Shown here piece by piece: positions 7,436-11,764 of a stretch of 11,764 nt of DNA. Position 1 is the stretch's first letter; each line of letters opens with the position of its first letter. The notes below the pieces were generated by a model that was not told where the DNA came from, ran no database searches, and worked only from the letters and a program-made list of their open reading frames with translations. This DNA is from Pirellulaceae bacterium (GTDB taxonomy: Bacteria > Planctomycetota > Planctomycetia > Pirellulales > Pirellulaceae), in NCBI GenBank assembly GCA_013002105.1, contig JABDKS010000043.1:1-11764 (forward strand), in the 5' to 3' direction. The position numbers and the translations under genes were made by a program.

Positions 7436-8857
7436 TCAGCTGGCAGTTGCGATGGTCAGATCATTGACAAGTTGCCATTGCATTTGCTCTCGCCGTTGTT
7501 GATCAGGCATTCGCAAAATTGCTGCGGGATGCCAGGTTGCCACGGTTCGCGTACACCAATCGGTGGCCAGTGGCTGGCCCCGCTGTTTTGTAATGCGAAA
7601 ATCGCGTCCAAAAAGTGCCTGAGCCGCGGTCGCACCCAGACAAACCAGCGCTTGCGGTCGGGTTACAGCCAACTCGGCTTCTAACCAAGGGCGACAAGCA
7701 AAGATTTCTCGAGAGTTCGGCTTCTTGTGCAGCCGACGTTTACCCCGTGTCGTTTCCTGCTCGGTGAACTTGAAATGTTTGACGACATTGGTGATATAGA
7801 CTTGATCGCGATCGATGCCGGCTTGCTGCAATGCCTCGTCCAGCAGCTGACCAGCCGGGCCGACGAACGGCCGTCCTTCGATGTCCTCGCGGTCGCCAGG
7901 TTGCTCGCCGACAATCACAATCCGAGCATTTTCGCTGCCCACTCCAAATACGGTTTGCGTGGCATGTTGATGCAAATCGCAGGCTCGACAACATTCAGCT
8001 GCTTTGGCGAGCGCATCAAGTGACCGATCGTCGGGCAAAAATTGCGTTGCGGTGGTATCGAAACCTTCCTGAGTCTTGATCATCTCGTCGACTCGTCCTC
8101 CAGCACTTTCCAATAGTTGGGGAATCAATGCCGTCTCCGGAAGTGTCGGCCAATGCCGGACCGGCATTTCACGTTTCATGGTGTCGACCTTGATCCGCGC
8201 GGGATTAAAGATCGATGCATAATAGGTTTTCCATAGTTCCTCCAAAGCATCTTCATCGGGCGCCTCGCTGACCGGCACACCGTCGCCATAAGTCAACTGG
8301 GACTGGTCCCAGCAGACCGATTCGTCGGGCGTCAGAATCGACCAATTCATCGCCTTGAATCGACGAGCGAAAAACGGTGCTGCCAGTCGCACGATTCGAT
8401 GATCGGGTCGATGCCAAGCCACGTAGTTTTCAGGATTGCTACTGTCAGCGTTGTCACCATCTGGCTGGACTTTTCGGAAACGCACAAACGCTTTCATTTT
8501 GTGCACATCGCGTGTGATAGCTTTTCGCATATGTACGAGTCGATGCACGTCGTCGTCGGTCACAATTTCCAGCAAATGGGGTTCGTCATGTGTCAGCCTC
8601 CAAAGCGTCCGATACAAAAGTTCCCAACGATCGCGATCGCGGTGGCAAGCCACGGTCTTGGCGAGTTCCAGGAACTCCTTGGGGACCCGGATTAGCGAAG
8701 CGACCGAAGCGGGTTCTACCAGCGGAGCATCAGAGTCGAACAGTAGCGGTTGCTGATCTGCCGACCAAGACACTTCTGACGGTGCTCTTTGGGATGACAA
8801 CAGCAACCGGGCTGTGTCACGCCACTGGTCAAACGATTCGACGTGATAGAAATGCAT
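7436..8857 (-). CDS. udgX: DUF4130-like domain fused to UdgX-family uracil-DNA glycosylase
   Basis: A 473-residue two-domain protein. Residues 1 to about 245 match the 'probable DNA metabolism' family linked to radical SAM proteins (DUF4130 / TIGR03915 as recalled): conserved-looking LYRTLWR (81-87), VAWHRPDH (146-153), PFFARRF (161-167), MNWSILTP (170-177) and a WD near 183. Its biochemical role is unknown. Residues from about 275 to 473 are a UdgX domain (TIGR03914 as recalled). It has a cysteine pair C290-x2-C293 and C388 (ACRPWLEAEL) as likely 4Fe-4S ligands, active-site GEQPGDRED (317-325) and FVGPAGQLLD. The UdgX-specific loop KRRLH (373-377) ends in H377, equivalent to the His that bonds covalently to the abasic sugar in characterised UdgX. 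HPAAILR (443-449) follows. The fourth cluster ligand is unclear, with C406 and C435 as candidates. It starts 42 nt after the radical SAM gene. No Shine-Dalgarno precedes the ATG at 8857. Excision or trapping of uracil in DNA is inferred from the family. Confidence 0.93.
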   Translation of the reverse strand: MHFYHVESFDQWRDTARLLLSSQRAPSEVSWSADQQPLLFDSDAPLVEPASVASLIRVPKEFLELAKTVACHRDRDRWELLYRTLWRLTHDEPHLLEIVTDDDVHRLVHMRKAITRDVHKMKAFVRFRKVQPDGDNADSSNPENYVAWHRPDHRIVRLAAPFFARRFKAMNWSILTPDESVCWDQSQLTYGDGVPVSEAPDEDALEELWKTYYASIFNPARIKVDTMKREMPVRHWPTLPETALIPQLLESAGGRVDEMIKTQEGFDTTATQFLPDDRSLDALAKAAECCRACDLHQHATQTVFGVGSENARIVIVGEQPGDREDIEGRPFVGPAGQLLDEALQQAGIDRDQVYITNVVKHFKFTEQETTRGKRRLHKKPNSREIFACRPWLEAELAVTRPQALVCLGATAAQALFGRDFRITKQRGQPLATDWCTRTVATWHPAAILRMPDQQRREQMQWQLVNDLTIATAS

Positions 8858-8899
8858 GATCAGCTTGTGAAGAGTGAAAGCATCGCCGCGTGATGTTCA

Positions 8900-10153
8900 C
8901 TACACCTCGCCGGTCACTGCGGATACAGACGCGTCAAAAAGCATCAATTGTTTTGACTTCGGAGCGATCCGTTTTTTTAAATCCAATTTGTCCAAATCGC
9001 CCAGGGCGGGGTTATGGTCGGCGGTGATTACAAAGACCTTTGCCCGGTTCCAGGCAACCCGTAGCTTCTTCAGGTCTTCGGTACGCAGATTCTTATATTT
9101 GCGAATCTGCAAAATGCGTTTGACGTTTCTTACTCCGATGCCCGGGATCCGCAAAAGTTCCTCGCGCGAGGCACGATTCAGATCGACCGGAAAGAAATGG
9201 CGATTGGCCAGTGCCCACGCTAATTTGGGATCCACATCGAGCGACAAATTGCGATCCGCATTCGCGACAATTTCGTCAGCATCAAAACCATAAAACCGCA
9301 TCAACCAATCGGCTTGATACAAACGATGTTCGCGGACCAGGGGAGGTGATTGGCCGGGCAAGCGAGCATCCGCGTGCGGGATCGGACTGTAAGCGGAATA
9401 GTAAACGCGGCGCAAGCGTTGCCCAGCATATAATTGAGACGCCGTTTGCAACACATCCGCGTCGGGTGTCTCGGTCGCACCAACAATCATTTGTGTGCTC
9501 TGTCCCGCCGGGGCAAAACGGGGCGGTTGAAATCCCGCTTTTTGCTCCTGCTTGGTTTCGGTGATCTTGTCGCGGATTCCGTCCATCGCGTCGACGATCT
9601 GCGGTTTCTTCTTTTCTGGCGCCAACGTGTGCAAGTCTTTTTCGGTGGGCAACTCGATATTCACGCTCAGTCGGTCCGCCCATCGACCCGCTTCTTCGAT
9701 CAGACCGGTCGCGGCGTTGGGGATCGTTTTCAGGTGGATGTACCCGCCGTATCCGTGCTCGCTGCGTAGCGTTCGTGCGACCGCGATCAATTGCTCCATC
9801 GTGTAATCAGATGTCTGAATGATCCCTGAACTGAGAAACAGTCCTTCGATGTAATTGCGTTTGTAGAACTCCATCGTCAGCGACACGACTTCGTCGACGG
9901 TGAATCGCGCCCGCGGGGTGTCGCTGCTGATTCGATTGACGCAATATTGGCAATCGTAAATGCAGTAATTGGTCAGCAAAACTTTCAGCAGCGAAATACA
10001 CCGACCATCGGGTGTGTAACTGTGGCAGATGCCCATGCCTTCGGTGCTGCCAATCTTGCTGCCTTCGCGAGTGCTTTTGGACCCGCTGCTGGCACATGAT
10101 GCATCGTACTTTGCGGCATCCGCCAGGATCGACAATTTTGCTTGAACATCCAT
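8900..10153 (-). CDS. DNA modification/repair-associated radical SAM protein with C-terminal helix-hairpin-helix
   Basis: A 417-residue protein with the radical SAM motif C64-x3-C68-x2-C71 (CIYDCQYC) that holds a 4Fe-4S cluster and binds S-adenosylmethionine. A downstream FLSSGI is in the position of the GGE-like SAM-binding motif. Before the motif are ADAAKYDASC and CHSYTPDGRC, giving extra cysteines C20, C43 and C52. Near the C-terminus, IPGIG (336-340) within DLNRAS...LLRIPGIGVRNV is a helix-hairpin-helix for non-sequence-specific DNA binding. This combination is the 'radical SAM linked to UDG' family (TIGR03916 as recalled), which regularly neighbours the UdgX and DUF4130-like domains. 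The reaction is unknown; direct repair or modification of a DNA base or backbone is a reasonable guess. It is the first gene of the block, 42 nt before the UdgX fusion. The ATG at 10153 is chosen because the family-like residues begin right after it. No Shine-Dalgarno is visible. Confidence 0.93.
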   Translation of the reverse strand: MDVQAKLSILADAAKYDASCASSGSKSTREGSKIGSTEGMGICHSYTPDGRCISLLKVLLTNYCIYDCQYCVNRISSDTPRARFTVDEVVSLTMEFYKRNYIEGLFLSSGIIQTSDYTMEQLIAVARTLRSEHGYGGYIHLKTIPNAATGLIEEAGRWADRLSVNIELPTEKDLHTLAPEKKKPQIVDAMDGIRDKITETKQEQKAGFQPPRFAPAGQSTQMIVGATETPDADVLQTASQLYAGQRLRRVYYSAYSPIPHADARLPGQSPPLVREHRLYQADWLMRFYGFDADEIVANADRNLSLDVDPKLAWALANRHFFPVDLNRASREELLRIPGIGVRNVKRILQIRKYKNLRTEDLKKLRVAWNRAKVFVITADHNPALGDLDKLDLKKRIAPKSKQLMLFDASVSAVTGEV

Positions 10154-10214
10154 GACGATCGAAACCAGAAATGCGAGGCGAATACGTACTGGGACTAACC
10201 GATAGAAACGGTCG

Positions 10215-10240
10215 ACATTAACACATTAGTAAGTCGTCAA
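10215..10240 (-). promoter_or_regulatory. Possible promoter region of the repair block
   Basis: On the minus strand a TTGACG (10240-10235) is followed by an AT-rich island with TAATGT repeated directly (10228-10223 and 10220-10215). The -35-like hexamer is good, but neither TAATGT lies at the usual 17-nt spacing, so the assignment is weak. It is the most promoter-like place in the 180 nt upstream of the radical SAM gene and would leave a leader of roughly 55 nt. Confidence 0.2.
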
Positions 10241-10279
10241 ACGCCGAAAACGGAATGATCGTCGTACCGGGGAACCCAA

Positions 10280-10295
10280 TGGGTGCATTCACCCA
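10280..10295. repeat. Inverted repeat, 6-bp stem with 4-nt loop
   Basis: TGGGTG-CATT-CACCCA is a perfect GC-rich hairpin between the PHP gene stop and the radical SAM start. Neither strand shows a run of T after it, so it is at best a weak or factor-dependent terminator for the PHP transcript. Confidence 0.45.
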
Positions 10296-10318
10296 AAGAT
10301 CACTGCGTGTGTGTCCTA

Positions 10319-10346
10319 ATTTGCCGCAAATCGCTACGACGTAGCG
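10319..10346. repeat. Two abutting inverted repeats across the PHP gene stop codon
   Basis: ATTTGC-C-GCAAAT (10319-10331) is directly followed, with no spacer, by CGCTAC-GAC-GTAGCG (10332-10346). The second repeat spans the PHP stop codon (10334-10336). Both are perfect 6-bp repeats. They could form consecutive short hairpins at the 3' end of the PHP mRNA and slow decay or end transcription, but no U-tract follows. CCGC at 10324-10327 can alternatively pair with GCGG at 10344-10347. Confidence 0.45.
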
Positions 10347-11170
10347 GAGGGGTGGACCAACGAATCCAGGACCTCGTCGATGGCCAGTTCTCGCCGTTGC
10401 CGATCCAAAAAGAGACTCACATTGGTATACCCACATTCTTTCAATAACTGGAGTGCCGTTTCGTAGCCATCGGCGACGCGCTCGGGTTGATGCGCGTCGG
10501 CGCCAATCGTAACTGGGATACTTCGCTGACACATTTCCCGCAGCATGGTGGGATTGGGATTCATTTCTGAAATCGTCTTGTTGACGCCCGAAGTATTCAG
10601 CTCCATTGCGACACCGGCGGCGGCGATTCGGTCCAGCGCTGCGCAGACGTCGGGCATGATTGCATCCAGATTCCACCGTTTGGAGGTAAAGTTCTTGATC
10701 AGATCCGGATGGGCCATCGAATCGAATAGTCCAGTTTCGGCGGCCTGGGCGAGCAAACGAAAATAGGTCCGTTGGACTTCCAGCAGATCATCTTGCCAGT
10801 ACTTGGCACGCCATTCGGCAATCTGAGGATGAACCGATCCGAGTACGAAATGAAAATCGGCGCTTTGCAACTGCTTTTCCAGATAACGCTCGTGGCCTTC
10901 GAAATAGTCGGCTTCGATCCCAAGTCGCACGTCGACGCGATCGAGCCAGTGTGTTCGCGTTTGCGCTACCAGGTCGACGTATTGGTCAAACTGGTCCTCA
11001 CGCATCCGAACCGGTGCCGAAAACCCGTCTGGCATGGGATTGTGGCAAGTCACGATCAGACCTCGCAAACCGCGGGCCTGTGCCACAGCAGCATATTCGG
11101 TAGGCCAACCATCGGCGTGCATGCACAGTGGTGTGTGCGAATGTGATTCGTAAAAGATTGGGTCAGACAC
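10334..11170 (-). CDS. PHP-domain phosphoesterase, histidinol-phosphatase (HisK/HisJ) type
   Basis: A 278-residue PHP-fold protein starting at GTG 11170. There is no in-frame start between it and the upstream stop at 11209-11207, and the first metal motif begins at residue 8. Metal-binding motifs in order: H10-x-H12 (ESHSHTPLC), H18 (MHADGWP), H43 in TCHNPMP, E86 in GIEADYF, H114 in LGSVH, H154 in MAHPDL, and D225-x-H227 in GADAHQPE. The pattern resembles the PHP-type histidinol-phosphatase of Thermus, which dephosphorylates L-histidinol phosphate in histidine synthesis. The residue before H43 is Cys, where TDH is common. No other his gene is visible, so the substrate could be another phosphomonoester. 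It ends 180 nt before the radical SAM gene on the same strand and diverges from the sugar kinase. A weak promoter lies so close to the GTG that the message may be nearly leaderless. Confidence 0.85.
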   Translation of the reverse strand: MSDPIFYESHSHTPLCMHADGWPTEYAAVAQARGLRGLIVTCHNPMPDGFSAPVRMREDQFDQYVDLVAQTRTHWLDRVDVRLGIEADYFEGHERYLEKQLQSADFHFVLGSVHPQIAEWRAKYWQDDLLEVQRTYFRLLAQAAETGLFDSMAHPDLIKNFTSKRWNLDAIMPDVCAALDRIAAAGVAMELNTSGVNKTISEMNPNPTMLREMCQRSIPVTIGADAHQPERVADGYETALQLLKECGYTNVSLFLDRQRRELAIDEVLDSLVHPSATS

Positions 11171-11180
11171 GGGCGTTCTA

Positions 11181-11210
11181 TTTGTAGGCCGGAGTGATCT
11201 TGTCTGTCAC
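11181..11210 (-). promoter_or_regulatory. Candidate sigma70-like promoter of the PHP gene
   Basis: Minus strand: GTGACA (11210-11205), 18-nt spacer, TACAAA (11186-11181). The GTG start follows 10 nt after the -10 hexamer, so transcription would begin a few bases before the start codon. This agrees with the absence of a Shine-Dalgarno. It is a match by eye only. Confidence 0.3.
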
Positions 11211-11226
11211 AGTGGTCGCCGCAACT

Positions 11227-11258
11227 CTTTGGATCCACCGCGTGTGGCGTCTCCAAGG
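11227..11258. repeat. Imperfect hairpin in the divergent promoter region
   Basis: CTTTGGA (11227-11233) pairs with TCCAAGG (11252-11258) over 7 bp including one G-T pair. Inside, CCAC (11235-11238) pairs with GTGG (11244-11247) around a 5-nt loop, with an asymmetric bulge between the stems. No T-run follows on either strand. It could be a regulator site or an RNA structure. A separate 6-bp inverted repeat, CCATCT/AGATGG, lies at 11271-11301. Confidence 0.35.
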
Positions 11259-11307
11259 CATTTGGGCAAGCCATCTACACTAAACGCTATCCGAAAGATG
11301 GGCGAGA

Positions 11308-11351
11308 GCAGACGAAATACCGTTTCGCCGATAGAATCGCTGCTACTAGCA
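11308..11351 (+). promoter_or_regulatory. Candidate promoter and operator of the sugar kinase gene
   Basis: TAGAAT (11332-11337) is a five-of-six match to a -10 element, but the -35 position holds only a poor match. An inverted repeat CGAAA-TACCG-TTTCG (11313-11327) falls in the spacer, where a repressor would act. A second one, TGCTA-C-TAGCA (11341-11351), falls near the predicted transcription start. A GGAG at 11383-11386 lies 10 nt before the GTG start. Sugar kinase genes are often under sugar-responsive repressors, but no regulator is named by this sequence. Confidence 0.25.
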
Positions 11352-11396
11352 ATACGTGGAAAATCTGGCCTTTTGGCGGTGTGGAGACTTTAGCAA

Positions 11397-11764
11397 GTGA
11401 CAATACAAAAATCGGTCATTGTCGGCCTCGGAGAAATCCTCTGGGATCTTTTTCCCGATGGTGCAAAATTCGGCGGTGCACCTGCCAATTTTGCGTGCAG
11501 TGCAGCAGGACTGGCCCGCGACGCAGCCGAAGTGCTTGTCGTCAGTGCGGTCGGCAACGACGAATTGGGTGACAAAGCGATCGCGTCGCTGCAAGATCAT
11601 CGCGTTGATACCGGTGCAGTACAGCGACTGGACAATCCGACCGGTAGTGTTGCGATCGAGTTGGATGACGAAGGCAAAGCGAGTTATCGTTTCGCCGACA
11701 ACACCGCCTGGGACAACTTGGTGTGGTCAGACGATTTGGCGGGCATCGCATCGCGCTGTGACGC
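11397..11764 (+). CDS. PfkB-family carbohydrate kinase, fructokinase-like (3' end outside window)
   Basis: The first 122 codons of a gene that runs off the window. GTG at 11397 is the first usable start after an in-frame TAG at 11391-11393, and GGAG lies 10 nt upstream. The protein opens with VGLGEILWDLFPDG (residues 9-22), then G26-G27 and N31 in GGAPANFA, the sugar-binding di-glycine motif of ribokinase/PfkB kinases. VSAVGNDELG (49-58) and NPTGSVAIELDDEG follow, as in fructokinases. The catalytic C-terminal GAGD motif is beyond the window and cannot be checked. It would phosphorylate a sugar, most likely fructose, using ATP; the exact substrate is not certain. It is divergent from the PHP gene across 226 nt and has no visible link to the repair genes. 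Confidence 0.9.
   Translation, partial: MTIQKSVIVGLGEILWDLFPDGAKFGGAPANFACSAAGLARDAAEVLVVSAVGNDELGDKAIASLQDHRVDTGAVQRLDNPTGSVAIELDDEGKASYRFADNTAWDNLVWSDDLAGIASRCD

Overview
The window looks like a chromosomal segment of a planctomycete, most probably of the Rhodopirellula/Pirellulaceae type. This is inferred from the moderate GC content, the general lack of strong Shine-Dalgarno sites, the style of the hybrid histidine kinase and the flavour of the proteins. No rRNA or marker gene is present to prove it. I see no tRNA, CRISPR array, insertion sequence or phage gene.

Layout. Positions 1-1263 (+) hold the 3' part of a GAF / histidine kinase / receiver hybrid sensor kinase. Positions 1265-10153 (-) hold six genes on one strand. 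Read in the direction of transcription they are: a helix-hairpin-helix radical SAM protein (10153-8900), a two-domain fusion of a DUF4130-like domain with a UdgX-type uracil-DNA glycosylase (8857-7436), a metallo-beta-lactamase-fold exonuclease (7282-6206), an ATP-dependent DNA ligase (6209-4614), an Lhr-Core-type DEXH helicase (4530-2035) and the calcineurin-like nuclease PdeM (1942-1265). Positions 10334-11170 (-) encode a PHP-family phosphoesterase of the histidinol-phosphatase type. From 11397 (+) to the window end is the start of a PfkB-family sugar kinase, transcribed divergently from the PHP gene.

The core of interest is the six-gene block. It joins two sets that protein-family databases treat as separate: the 'ligase-associated DNA damage response' set (exonuclease, ligase, helicase, PdeM) and the 'UdgX-linked' set (radical SAM protein, DUF4130-like domain, UdgX domain). 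The sequence shows an ATGA overlap between exonuclease and ligase and short gaps of 42, 83 and 92 nt between other members. One larger gap of 153 nt lies exactly between the two sets. My inference is a single repair pathway: uracil-like or other base damage is recognised or trapped by UdgX, possibly together with radical SAM chemistry. The strands are then unwound by the helicase, trimmed by the two nucleases and sealed by the ligase. None of the coupling between the sets is proven by the sequence.

The flanking genes (sensor kinase, PHP phosphatase, sugar kinase) look like ordinary housekeeping or signalling genes. The longest non-coding stretches are the 226-nt divergent region 11171-11396 and the 180-nt gap 10154-10333. 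Both carry small inverted repeats and weak promoter-like sequences, described below.
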